DNA of 64,000 nt. It comes from Hamiltosporidium tvaerminnensis. Lineage: Eukaryota > Microsporidia > Dubosqiidae. Positions within the stretch are counted from its first letter, which is position 1; the number at the start of each line of letters is the position of its first letter. Below the pieces are notes generated by a model. It had not been told where the DNA came from, did no database searches, and saw only the letters and a program-made list of their open reading frames with translations. The position numbers and the translations under genes were made by a program. Below, one piece after another: positions 31,680 to 40,996 of this stretch. The DNA is taken from positions 2,296,501-2,360,500 of the forward strand of contig JAKIMF020000001.1 in assembly GCA_022605425.2 (NCBI GenBank). The letters are read 5' to 3'.

Positions 31680-34376
31680 ATGATACATCAACTATCTACT
31701 TTTTCTTCAGAAACTATTCAATCGCAACAGACATTTACAAACATATTTTCTATAACAAAAGAATTAATTGAAAATTCTTTAGATGCTGAAAGTACTATAA
31801 TTAAAGTTTTTATAGATAATTTATCTATAAAAATAGAAGACAATGGAATTGGCATAAACACGATTGAAAAAATAGGAATTGAAGGTTTCACCACAAAAAG
31901 TGAGCAGACACACTACGTACTTGGAGACAAACCGAAACCAAAATTTTCTTTCGGATTTAGAGGACAAGCAATATTTCTACTACGAAAAATATGTGATATA
32001 GAAATAATATCAAGAGAATCATCTGTTCCCTACGCCTTAAAATACAACCTTTCAAAAAATACAGAAATATCCAAAACATTTAAAGAACCCGGAACAACCA
32101 TCATTGTTACAAATATATTTAAAAATTGTCCGATACGCCGAAAAATATTTTATTCTCAAATTTCCAAAGACACTGAAAAACTTATTTCTTTGTTTAAATC
32201 CTATTGTATTGTATATAAAACAGAAATTAAATTATTTTTAAAAAATAAGTTGATATTCGATGAAAGTGGATTTGGAAATATTAAAAAATATTTTGAAATT
32301 AATTTTCCTGAATATTTCAATACAAAAAATAAAAATGAGCATGGAAATAAAAATGAGAATGTAAATAAAAATCAAGATGGAAATATAAAAGATGGAAATA
32401 TAAATGAAGATGTAAATATAAACGAAGGTAAGAATTATATAAACGAAGGTAAGAATTATATAAACGAAGGTAAGAATTATATAAACGAAGGTAAGAATTG
32501 TATAAACGAAGGTAAGAATTGTATAAATGAGGATGGAAATACCAAAAACACAAAAAATAATTTTGAAGATGAAAGGGAACAAAATGAACAAACATCAGAA
32601 TTTAATTCATACATTGAATTTGAAAATGAAAATTTTTATTTTTTAATTTCAAAAATATCTTCAGTTTCTTTAAAAAGTTTCATTTTTGTAGACTTACGAC
32701 CAGTAAAAAGTAAAAAAATAACGAAACAGATTTGTCAGATTTTTAATAATTTTTCTTCAAATTTTCCTATTTTTTTCTTGAAAATAAAAGAAGATTCTGA
32801 TGTTAATGTTAGTGCTGATAAGACAGATTTTGTTCTAGCAAATGAAAATAATATTTTTAATGTTTTAAGAGATGTAATGGAAAGAAATCTTTGTCTCTAT
32901 AAATATGTATCACCAATGATTTGTAATTATGAAATTGAAAAGCAGGAACATAAAGATTATAAAGAAATAAATAATGAATTACGAAATGATTATGGTAGAG
33001 ATTTAATTAGAGATTCAAGTAAGTATTTACAGACACACTGCTGTGCACATAAAAACAATGACAAGGAATCAAATACAAAGACATTTTTCTATGAAAATCT
33101 TGAAAAATTCATATCAAATGATTCTTTAGAAAATGAAATTCTAACTAAAATAGATGAGAATAAAGACAAAAATTATAAAATTTCTGAAAAAAATATTTTT
33201 TCTAGAATTTTAAATTGTAAAAAACCAAAATTTAATGATAAAAATTCAGAAAATTTTGAGGATAAAAAAAGTGAAAGATCAAACGTATTAAATGAAAAGA
33301 GTCTTAATACTGTAAATAATAAAATTAGAAATAAAAAATATAATCGAGGAGATAATATTTCTAGTTCATCATTTACAAATGAGTATAAAAATGAAGAAAA
33401 TTATAATGAAAGTACAGAAGAAAACATTTTTATTTCACCAACAGATATAAATTTAGAAGAAAATAATGATTGCATTCCGATCAATCATAAACAAGCTGAG
33501 AATAATTGCATACCACCAGTCAACCAAAAACATGAGGAGAATAATTGCATACCACCAGTCAATCACAAACAAGGTGCGGATAATCGTAACTTAGTATCAG
33601 CCAATCACAAACATGATGAGAATAATAATTACATACCACCAGTCAATCACAAACAAGATAAAGATAATTATAAAAATATCATTTCTCAGGACATTGAAGA
33701 ACAAATAGAAACACCAAATCCTTTCTACATAGAAAAAACAAAAAATATATTTTTACACTTCGATGATCCAATAGTTTCATCGTTAAATACTAAAATAATT
33801 CTTACGAAAAAAGACTTTTTAGAAATGAAAATAATTGGTCAATTTAATTGTGGATTCATACTAACAGAATTGATTAAAGAAAACAAAAAATATCTGATAA
33901 TTATTGACCAACACGCAGCCGACGAAATAAAAAATTTTGAATTTTTAAAAAACAATTTCTATTTAAAAAAACAACGATTAATTGTACCGTTGAATTTAAA
34001 ATTAGATTCTTTAGAAGAATATATTATTAAAAGCAATAAAAGTGTTATAAATAGAAATGGATTTGAAATAAACAATAATTTACAAATTATTTGTGTTCCA
34101 ATTTATAAAAATCAAATATTTGGAAAAAACGATTTTTATGAAATATTAAGTAAATTAAAAAATACCAACCAATCAGAAAAATATATTTTTTGTGACAGAA
34201 TTAAAGATATTATGGCTAGTAAAGCTTGTAGACAAAGTATTATGATAGGAGATGTACTCTCTTATAAACAAATGGAAGAAATAGTTAGAAATCTTACAGA
34301 TTTAAATATACCATGGAATTGTCCACACGGAAGACCAACAACACGTGTTTTATGTGTTTTAGAACATAAAAATTAA
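31680..34376 (+). CDS. PMS1: Mismatch-repair MutL homolog, PMS1-type endonuclease
   Basis: An 898-residue MutL-alpha subunit. The N-terminal GHKL ATPase has KELIENSLDA (E31, N32), DNGIGI, TTKSEQ and GFRGQA, where the usual GFRGEA glutamate is Gln (Q96). The C-terminal domain has the complete endonuclease motif DQHAADEIKNFE (743-754), plus ACRQS and CPHGRPTTR, which complete the metal site and identify the nicking PMS1/PMS2 type rather than MLH1. The linker is low-complexity and contains two in-frame tandem arrays (a 7-residue INEGKNY-type unit near 248-285 and a ~17-residue CIPPVNHKQ-type unit near 595-665). The frame continues upstream into repeat A as far as a TTG. The ATG at 31680, preceded by ACTACCG, is the first credible start. 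It converges on RAD50. Confidence 0.94.
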   Translation: MIHQLSTFSSETIQSQQTFTNIFSITKELIENSLDAESTIIKVFIDNLSIKIEDNGIGINTIEKIGIEGFTTKSEQTHYVLGDKPKPKFSFGFRGQAIFLLRKICDIEIISRESSVPYALKYNLSKNTEISKTFKEPGTTIIVTNIFKNCPIRRKIFYSQISKDTEKLISLFKSYCIVYKTEIKLFLKNKLIFDESGFGNIKKYFEINFPEYFNTKNKNEHGNKNENVNKNQDGNIKDGNINEDVNINEGKNYINEGKNYINEGKNYINEGKNCINEGKNCINEDGNTKNTKNNFEDEREQNEQTSEFNSYIEFENENFYFLISKISSVSLKSFIFVDLRPVKSKKITKQICQIFNNFSSNFPIFFLKIKEDSDVNVSADKTDFVLANENNIFNVLRDVMERNLCLYKYVSPMICNYEIEKQEHKDYKEINNELRNDYGRDLIRDSSKYLQTHCCAHKNNDKESNTKTFFYENLEKFISNDSLENEILTKIDENKDKNYKISEKNIFSRILNCKKPKFNDKNSENFEDKKSERSNVLNEKSLNTVNNKIRNKKYNRGDNISSSSFTNEYKNEENYNESTEENIFISPTDINLEENNDCIPINHKQAENNCIPPVNQKHEENNCIPPVNHKQGADNRNLVSANHKHDENNNYIPPVNHKQDKDNYKNIISQDIEEQIETPNPFYIEKTKNIFLHFDDPIVSSLNTKIILTKKDFLEMKIIGQFNCGFILTELIKENKKYLIIIDQHAADEIKNFEFLKNNFYLKKQRLIVPLNLKLDSLEEYIIKSNKSVINRNGFEINNNLQIICVPIYKNQIFGKNDFYEILSKLKNTNQSEKYIFCDRIKDIMASKACRQSIMIGDVLSYKQMEEIVRNLTDLNIPWNCPHGRPTTRVLCVLEHKN
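32425..32530 (+). repeat. 21-bp in-frame minisatellite in PMS1
   Basis: Five near-perfect copies of a 21-bp unit (ATAAACGAAGGTAAGAATTRT) encoding INEGKNY/C. The DNA copies differ by one transition only, which points to recent slippage or unequal exchange rather than protein-level selection. Confidence 0.92.
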
Positions 34377-34783
34377 TAAGAAATTTAATATTAAAGAATT
34401 GAAATTATAAATAAAATTTAAATAAAATATTGTCGTCTTGTATTCCAAGTTTAGAAATAAATAAAAATTACAAAAAAGATTCTCTTCACTATTCCAAAGT
34501 TGAGATAAATAATAAATAAAAAAGGTATTTCTCTTCACTATTCCAAGTTTAGAAATAGAAATTACAAAATAAAATCTCTTTAAAATTTCAAGGTAGAGAT
34601 AAATAACAGCACACTATATATTTCTCACTGATACTCCAATTAAATTATATTTCCTTAAATAGAATAAAAACTTACAAATTATTTAAAAAAAAACCAATTT
34701 TTTTATGATAAAAATCCAAATTTCCAATTCAATAATAGAATATCTTTCAATAAACAGAATGTCTTTCAATAATAGAATGTCTT
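34377..34783. repeat. Imperfect tandem repeats between PMS1 and RAD50
   Basis: The 3'-3' spacer has about three diverged ~65-bp units sharing TATTCCAAGTTTAGAAATA, AATTACAAAA and TCTCTTCACTATTCCAA (34438-34610). Near RAD50 it has alternating 18/19-bp units, AATGTCTTTCAATAA(AC/T)AG, from about 34733 on, which run across the RAD50 stop codon. Confidence 0.75.
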
Positions 34784-37700
34784 TCAATAAACAGAATGTC
34801 TTTCAATAATAGAATCACCTTTTGAATTTCTTATCAGTCTATAAAAATATTCACAGCCATCATCTTTACAAATCATTTTAACAAATTCTTCATCGTGTGT
34901 GATAATAACAAATTGAAAATTATTATTTCTTCTTTCTTTAATAATTTGATTGAGTGTAAATGCTAGAGCTTCTATATTTTCTTTATCTAGGTTAGTTGTA
35001 GGTTCATCTAATGCCATAATTCCACAGTGGGAGGCAAATGAGTCTGCAAGTGCTAGTCTTATAAGAATACTGGCTATTACTTTCTGACCTGCACTACATC
35101 TTCCTCGCATGTCTAATTCTATTCCATTTTTTATCATTACAATTTTATAATTATAGGTTTTTGTTCCGATGCTTTCTGATCTGAGTTTTATAAAATCGAT
35201 ATCGTTTCCTTTGTAGGTGTCTTGCCATAAATTTTTTAGTGTTTGGTTTACTTCTGCTATTTTTACAGAATGAAAATCTACAATGGATTTGTCTAAAGCT
35301 TTGATAGATTTTTCTATGTCATTTAATATCAAATCTAATGTTTTACATTCTACGTAACTTTTAAGGTATTTTTTCAGTGTTTCTGGGTATTCTGTGAGTA
35401 GTTCTGTTTTAAACATTTTTAAATTTGAATTTATTTGTTTCAATTCTCCTAAAATATGGTTTTTTTCTGAAATAAAATTATTTTTTAAATTTTGTAATTT
35501 TATTAGCGTTTCTTTACAGGAATTTAATTCTTTAAAATCGAATTCTTTTAATTTTTTGTTCAATAAATTTATTTTTTTTTTATTTTCACGTTTTTCTAAA
35601 ATAATTTTTGCTTTTTTAAAATTATTTTTCTTTCTGTTTAATAAATTATTTAAATTAACTAAATTTGATTTTATTTTCATTAAATTTTCTCTGAAACCTA
35701 CGTCATCTTTTAATATTTTTAAAATGTATGGGTTTTTAGAATCGAAACCATTTTTTTCCATTTCTTCTTCAATTTTAGATAAATTTTCTAAAATAAATTC
35801 AATTTCTTTTTTAATATTTTTATTTCCATCAATAAGTGTTTTGTATTTATAAATACATTCATTGGTTTTTTGTAATTTTTCATTATAAAATTGTTTTTCA
35901 TCTTCAAAAATTTTAATTTTATTTTTTCTTTCACATTCTAATGCATCAATATTGGTATTTTCAATAATTTTTTGTAAAATTGAAATAGAATTCGATAAAA
36001 TATTTTTTTGGTTTTCTAAATTTTCTATTTTGGATTTAAAATTAAATTTTTCTAAATTTTTATTTCTTATTTCTATTTTACGAGAATTTAAATCAAATTT
36101 TTCTTTTATTTGATTATATTCTCTCTGTATTTTTTCAATGGATACTTCAGGTTCTTCATTTTTTAATTCATAAATTATTTCTTCAAATTCATTTTTTAAT
36201 TTTATATTTTTTTCTAAAATTCTTTGTTTAATATCATCTTCACACATTTCTTTTTCCAAAACATTTAAATACAATGGTATTTCACTATGTTTAAATTCCA
36301 TATCATTGTAATTATTACTTTCTTCTTCCTTGAGAAATGAACTGTCTACTTCTTCAATAGAATCATCTTCTTCTAAATTATTTATCATTTTTTCATAAAT
36401 TTTATTTAATTTTTTGTAAATTTCAAGTTTTTGATTTTTTTCTTTTTTTATTTCATTTTTAATTTCTAATTTATTTTTTTTATTCATCAATTCTTCTCTT
36501 TTCAATTCATTTTCATTTTTTGTTTCAGGAATTTTTGTAATTACGATTTCTAATCTTTTATAAAATTCATTTTTTTCTGGAACAGACATCGATTTCTTAC
36601 ATAAAGGACACTCACTTTTTTTATATCCAAGTTTTTGAAAGTTTTTATAAATCAAATGTGCATTTTCAGTGGCGGCCAAGGCATTGTTGCACTCTTCTAA
36701 GTTTTTACTTAAATCTTGAATTTCTTCTATCGATTCTACATCAAAACAATCTTTTTTATTTTCTAATTTAATATTTAATTGGTTTATTTCATATTTTATT
36801 GACAATAACTGTTCATTTATATTTTTTATTTTCTCTGATCGTTGCTTTTCTCTAATATTCCATCTTTCTTGTTCTTTTAATAAAAAATTCAATTTATTTT
36901 TATTATTTTTTATTTTCTCATTTAATTCTACCAATTCCTTTGAATATTCACAATTAATATCAACATTTCTTTCAATTTCTAATTTTTTTTTATTCAAATT
37001 TTTATAATAAAAACTTTTTTCAAGATTTTTTAAAGCTTCATTTAAAATTATTTGCTTTTCTTCCAATTCCTTAGCAATAATTTTTTGTTCCTCAAAAAGT
37101 GAACAGTCATTTTCATCAAAAGTTTCTGAAACAATTAAAAACTGTGAAAATATTTCTTTAAAATATTTCAGTTTTGCTTCTTTTTCTTCAAACCTTTGTT
37201 CAATATTTTTTTCTTCAAACTCTTGTCCAATATTTTTTTCTTCAAACCTTTGTTCAATATTTTTATTTTCAAACTTTTGTTCAATATTTTTTTCTTCAAA
37301 CTCTTGTCCAATATTTTTTTCTTCAAACTTTTTTCCAATATTTTTATTTTCTAAACGATTAGATACACCAGAATCTCTATTATATTTACTTTTTACATTT
37401 TTATATTCATTAAATAATTCTTCAAATATTTCATTTAATTTATCTTGCATTGTATTTAATTTATTTTTATTATAAATCAATTCATTGTTCTTTTCATTAA
37501 AAAAATTATCCATTTTTTTAATTTCCTCTTTAAATTTTTCTTCCTTTTTTAGAAATTCTTCTTTATTTTTAATTAAGGAATTATTTGAATATAAAAGTAT
37601 TTTTTCATAAAGTTTATTACAAATATTTATAAACATTAGAATATCTGTGTTTGTATTTATACAGTGTTTTTCACGAGTATTACTATCAACTTTATAATTA

Positions 37701-39031
37701 TTATTATCAACTTTATAATTATTATTACTATTATCCACTCTATCCACTCTATTAATTCTATTTTCTCTGTCGTTTTCTGATAAAATTTTGTTGTATAAAT
37801 TATAAAATTCTTTTAAAATTTCTTGTTTATTCAATATTTTACAAATAAAATCGTCATTTTTAATTTCAATAATTACAGAATTAATTTTTTCATAAAATAT
37901 TTTATAAAAATTATCTTTGTTATTCAAATATTTAGATTTTTCAGATTCCAAATTTTTAAGTTTTTCAATTTTCATTTCAATTTTACTTTTCATTTCAATA
38001 ATTTTTTCATATTCAATATTATGTTGCTGCTCTTCATTTTTACATTCAAAAATTTTATTTTCAATTTTTTTAATTTCATTTTCATCTAAAAATACCTTCA
38101 ACTCGGATTCTGTAATACATTCATTCTCCAAAGAAATATCACTTTCTATACTTTTAAATTCTAAATTTAAATTATTTTCATACATCTGTAACGATTTTAC
38201 TTCATTTTCAATTTCTAAAATATTTTTTTCCATTTTTTTATATTTTTCTAATTCTTGCTCCTTCATCGATATATTAACAATTAACTCTTTTTCTTTTTCT
38301 TCTATTATTTCTACTTTTCCCATCAACGTATTTCTATACGTCTCAGTACTTTCTATTTTACTTTCAAGATTTTCTTTTTTTATTTTCATACTATAATTAA
38401 ATTCTAATTGCTGTTTTTTTAATTTTAATTCGACCAATGAATTTTTTTTACAACTTTTTAAAGATTCAATTGCTTTTGTATATTTCGTTGAACAAAAAAT
38501 ATTATCAAGTTTTTTTTTAAGATTTATTGGTTCAGACAAAGGCCACGTATTTTCTTCTTGGTGACAAAAAATTACACTTTCAAGTATATAAGAAGGAACA
38601 CCTAAATGAAAAGATATTTCACGATCCATATCAACACACTTACTAGAAATACTTATACATTCTCCATTTTCAGTTTTTAATAATAAAACATTTTCTATAT
38701 TTTTTTGCTCGACTTTACTTTTTTTCTGTGTCAGTAATAACGATCTCGTTGCTACAATTGTTTGTTTATGCAGATTTAAAAATTTTAATTTTATTTGTGC
38801 TTTCACGTCTACTTCGTGGGCAAGTTTGGGATCGTAAATAAATGCACCGTTTCTACCGTTTGGTGGTAATTCACCTGTACACACATATTTTAAACATTCT
38901 ATTATTGTTGTCTTACCACTGCCATTTGGTCCTGCAATAAGAGTAAGAGGAGAATAGAATTGTATGTAGTTTGCTGTGTTCGGATGAAAAGAACGAATTC
39001 CTCGAATCATTAGTTTTTGTATTGAAGACAT
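34784..39031 (-). CDS. RAD50: Rad50 double-strand-break repair ATPase
   Basis: A 1415-residue SMC-like protein of the Mre11-Rad50 complex. Residues 1-12 (MSSIQKLMIRGI) and Walker A GPNGSGKT (34-41) open the ATPase head. Two long coiled coils of Lys/Glu/Asn/Leu-rich sequence flank the zinc hook CPLC (808-811), which dimerises Rad50 arms through zinc. The C-terminal head has the ABC signature SAGQKVIASILIRLALAD and the Walker B/D-loop LDEPTTNLDKENIEAL, then an H-loop (ITHDEEF). Everything needed for function is present and the length is normal (~1300). The first coiled coil contains six 9-residue in-frame repeats (NIGQEFEEK type, DNA at 37190-37345). CCC abuts the start (ATACCC-ATG). The last codons lie inside a short tandem repeat. 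It converges with PMS1. Confidence 0.97.
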   Translation of the reverse strand: MSSIQKLMIRGIRSFHPNTANYIQFYSPLTLIAGPNGSGKTTIIECLKYVCTGELPPNGRNGAFIYDPKLAHEVDVKAQIKLKFLNLHKQTIVATRSLLLTQKKSKVEQKNIENVLLLKTENGECISISSKCVDMDREISFHLGVPSYILESVIFCHQEENTWPLSEPINLKKKLDNIFCSTKYTKAIESLKSCKKNSLVELKLKKQQLEFNYSMKIKKENLESKIESTETYRNTLMGKVEIIEEKEKELIVNISMKEQELEKYKKMEKNILEIENEVKSLQMYENNLNLEFKSIESDISLENECITESELKVFLDENEIKKIENKIFECKNEEQQHNIEYEKIIEMKSKIEMKIEKLKNLESEKSKYLNNKDNFYKIFYEKINSVIIEIKNDDFICKILNKQEILKEFYNLYNKILSENDRENRINRVDRVDNSNNNYKVDNNNYKVDSNTREKHCINTNTDILMFINICNKLYEKILLYSNNSLIKNKEEFLKKEEKFKEEIKKMDNFFNEKNNELIYNKNKLNTMQDKLNEIFEELFNEYKNVKSKYNRDSGVSNRLENKNIGKKFEEKNIGQEFEEKNIEQKFENKNIEQRFEEKNIGQEFEEKNIEQRFEEKEAKLKYFKEIFSQFLIVSETFDENDCSLFEEQKIIAKELEEKQIILNEALKNLEKSFYYKNLNKKKLEIERNVDINCEYSKELVELNEKIKNNKNKLNFLLKEQERWNIREKQRSEKIKNINEQLLSIKYEINQLNIKLENKKDCFDVESIEEIQDLSKNLEECNNALAATENAHLIYKNFQKLGYKKSECPLCKKSMSVPEKNEFYKRLEIVITKIPETKNENELKREELMNKKNKLEIKNEIKKEKNQKLEIYKKLNKIYEKMINNLEEDDSIEEVDSSFLKEEESNNYNDMEFKHSEIPLYLNVLEKEMCEDDIKQRILEKNIKLKNEFEEIIYELKNEEPEVSIEKIQREYNQIKEKFDLNSRKIEIRNKNLEKFNFKSKIENLENQKNILSNSISILQKIIENTNIDALECERKNKIKIFEDEKQFYNEKLQKTNECIYKYKTLIDGNKNIKKEIEFILENLSKIEEEMEKNGFDSKNPYILKILKDDVGFRENLMKIKSNLVNLNNLLNRKKNNFKKAKIILEKRENKKKINLLNKKLKEFDFKELNSCKETLIKLQNLKNNFISEKNHILGELKQINSNLKMFKTELLTEYPETLKKYLKSYVECKTLDLILNDIEKSIKALDKSIVDFHSVKIAEVNQTLKNLWQDTYKGNDIDFIKLRSESIGTKTYNYKIVMIKNGIELDMRGRCSAGQKVIASILIRLALADSFASHCGIMALDEPTTNLDKENIEALAFTLNQIIKERRNNNFQFVIITHDEEFVKMICKDDGCEYFYRLIRNSKGDSIIERHSVY
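37190..37345 (-). repeat. 27-bp in-frame minisatellite in RAD50 coiled coil
   Basis: About six near-identical 27-bp units encode NI(G/E)Q(E/K/R)FE(E/N)K. The 9-residue period does not match a heptad, so this segment may locally break the coiled coil. Confidence 0.88.
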
Positions 39032-39719
39032 GGGTATTGAATTTGTATTGTATTTATATTCGAGGTAATTGGAATTTTAATTGAGAAAATGTCATTTCTT
39101 TTTCTTTAGATCGAAATTTATATAATTTGGTATTTTAAAATCGCGAGTCTGTAAATTGCTGGTTATTAAAAATATTGATTTTAAATTTTAAATTATTTAT
39201 TATTTCCAAATCCATAAATAGGATAAAAAAATCAAAATTTAAAAAAATACAAAAATTTTAAGGAAATTTATTATTTCCAAATCCATAAATAGGATAAAAA
39301 AATCAAAATTTACAAAAATACTTTCTAAATTCAAGTTTAGTATTTCTAGATTAAAGAACAACTTAGTTTTATTTTATAAATATAGAAAAGAATTAAAGAA
39401 TAAAAATTTAATAAAAAAAACAAATAATTTAAAAATAATAACTTATCAAAGTAAATATTAAACTTATCAAAGTAAAATCAGGAAAATAAATTTAATAAAA
39501 AAACAAATAATTTAAAAATAATAACTTATCAAACTAAATATAAGAGAATGAAAGTAAAATTGACGAATAAAATTTTAATAAACAAACAAATAATTTATTA
39601 ACGATATAACTTATCAAAGTAATAAAAATAAAGTAACAAATAATTTATTACTTCTTCTCCTTTATTAAGGAAGAAGTTTTTTTATAAAAAAAATAAAATT
39701 TTTATTTTTTGAATATCCC
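39032..39719. repeat. Spacer between RAD50 and SPN1 with direct repeats
   Basis: A divergent promoter region of ~690 bp. It holds a ~54-bp direct repeat (39193-39246 and 39265-39318, sharing TTATTATTTCCAAATCCATA and GGATAAAAAAATCAAAATTTA). It also has two to three copies of an AACAAATAATTTAAAAATAATAACTTATCAAA unit at 39420-39620. No gene. Confidence 0.7.
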
Positions 39720-40856
39720 ATGCATGACCAAATAAAGGAGGAAATAGAAAAATCAGAAGAAAATTCAAATATTTGTAAAAAAAATAAAAAAGAAAAATCT
39801 TTTGATATATCTTCTGATGAAATGGACAGTCTTGAGAAATTAAAGAAAGATATGGAAGTTATAGGTAATAAAAATAATATTAATTCTACTTCTAATGATG
39901 AGGAGTCTAATAAAGAGTATTGTGAGGAGTCTAATAAGGAGTATTGTGAGGAATTTAATGAAGAGTCTAATAAGGAGTATTGTGAGGAGTCTAATAAAGA
40001 GTATTGTGAGGAATTTAATAAAGAGTCTAATAAAGAGTATAGTGATTGTAAAATAGAAAACAATAATGAATTTAAGGATATTTCATTTGACAAACAAACA
40101 ATAGAAAATACCGATGAAATATTTGATGAAAGCAAAATAAAAAACAATTTTAGTAAAATTAGAGAAACTAAAATAGATTCTATTGAGACAGAAAATAAAA
40201 AAGAAGAAATATTTTCTTCGTTAGAAAATATAAAAAACAATCAAATTCAAACGGAAATTTCTTTTTTTAAAAAAAGTGAAACAAAAAAAACAAAAAATAA
40301 ATCAAAATTAAATATAAACAAAGAAATGTTAGATAATCAGACAGAAACAACTATTAAAGAAAAAAGAATTAAAAAAAGAATTGAAAGTGAAAAAGAAGAT
40401 AAAATATTTAAAAAAACTAAAAAAAATGAAATATCAGAAGAAGAAATAAATAATTTTGTAAATAAATTTAAGAAAGAAATGTTGAATGCGGTAAATAAAG
40501 ATAATCAGTCTAATAAAGAAAAAAAACCATCTTTTGAAAAAGTAAATATGGTTGATTCTGTGAGTAAAGCACTTTTAAATAAAAAATATCAAACAAGTTT
40601 TCTTGATAGTGATGTTTTAAGTGTAATTAGAATGTGGCTTGAACCTTTACCAGATAAAACATTACCAGGTTATAAAATTAAAAGTACTTTGTTAGAACTT
40701 CTATTGGTCGTACCTGTAAAGAAATATCATTTAATTGAAAGCAAAGTTGGAAGAATTGTATTTTTTTATTCTAAAAATGAACGTGAAAATAAAGAAATTA
40801 AAAGAATGGCTAAAAAACTTGTATATTTATGGACACAGGTTGCTTTAAAAGATTAA
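39720..40856 (+). CDS. SPN1: Transcription elongation factor Spn1/Iws1
   Basis: A 378-residue protein with the Iws1 TFIIS-N-like domain at the C-terminus (about 285-375: LDSDVLSVIRMWLEPLPDKTLPG, then SKVGRIVFFYSK and KLVYLWTQ). Spn1 binds the histone chaperone Spt6 and RNA polymerase II during elongation. The first 270 residues are acidic, Lys/Glu/Asn-rich and probably disordered, and include an in-frame tandem array of an 8-residue ESNKEYCE-type unit (DNA about 39898-40040). The ATG directly follows CCC (ATATCCC-ATG). The core domain is well conserved, so the assignment is firm, while the tail carries no recognisable motif beyond charge. Confidence 0.92.
   Translation: MHDQIKEEIEKSEENSNICKKNKKEKSFDISSDEMDSLEKLKKDMEVIGNKNNINSTSNDEESNKEYCEESNKEYCEEFNEESNKEYCEESNKEYCEEFNKESNKEYSDCKIENNNEFKDISFDKQTIENTDEIFDESKIKNNFSKIRETKIDSIETENKKEEIFSSLENIKNNQIQTEISFFKKSETKKTKNKSKLNINKEMLDNQTETTIKEKRIKKRIESEKEDKIFKKTKKNEISEEEINNFVNKFKKEMLNAVNKDNQSNKEKKPSFEKVNMVDSVSKALLNKKYQTSFLDSDVLSVIRMWLEPLPDKTLPGYKIKSTLLELLLVVPVKKYHLIESKVGRIVFFYSKNERENKEIKRMAKKLVYLWTQVALKD
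39898..40042 (+). repeat. 24-bp in-frame minisatellite in SPN1
   Basis: GAGTCTAATAAAGAGTATTG-type units, some joined by a GAGGAATTTAATGAA variant, are repeated about six times with almost no divergence. All copies stay in frame. Confidence 0.88.
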
Positions 40857-40946
40857 TCGAAAGGAAATTAAAAGAATGGTTTTTCATGAGTCACAGTTTG
40901 GTTTTAGAAGATTTGACTCAATAAAAAATTTTTATTTCTGGCAAAT

Positions 40947-40996
40947 TTTATTTAATAAAATATTTTGATAAACAAATTTATTTAATAAAATTCTGG
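40947..40996 (-). repeat. Duplicated R4 3' tail
   Basis: TTTATTTAATAAAAT occurs at 40947 and again at 40977, 30 bp apart. The second copy continues into the R4 3' end, the first into ATTTTGATAAAC. This is either a tail duplication made on insertion or two R4 3' ends side by side. Confidence 0.55.
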
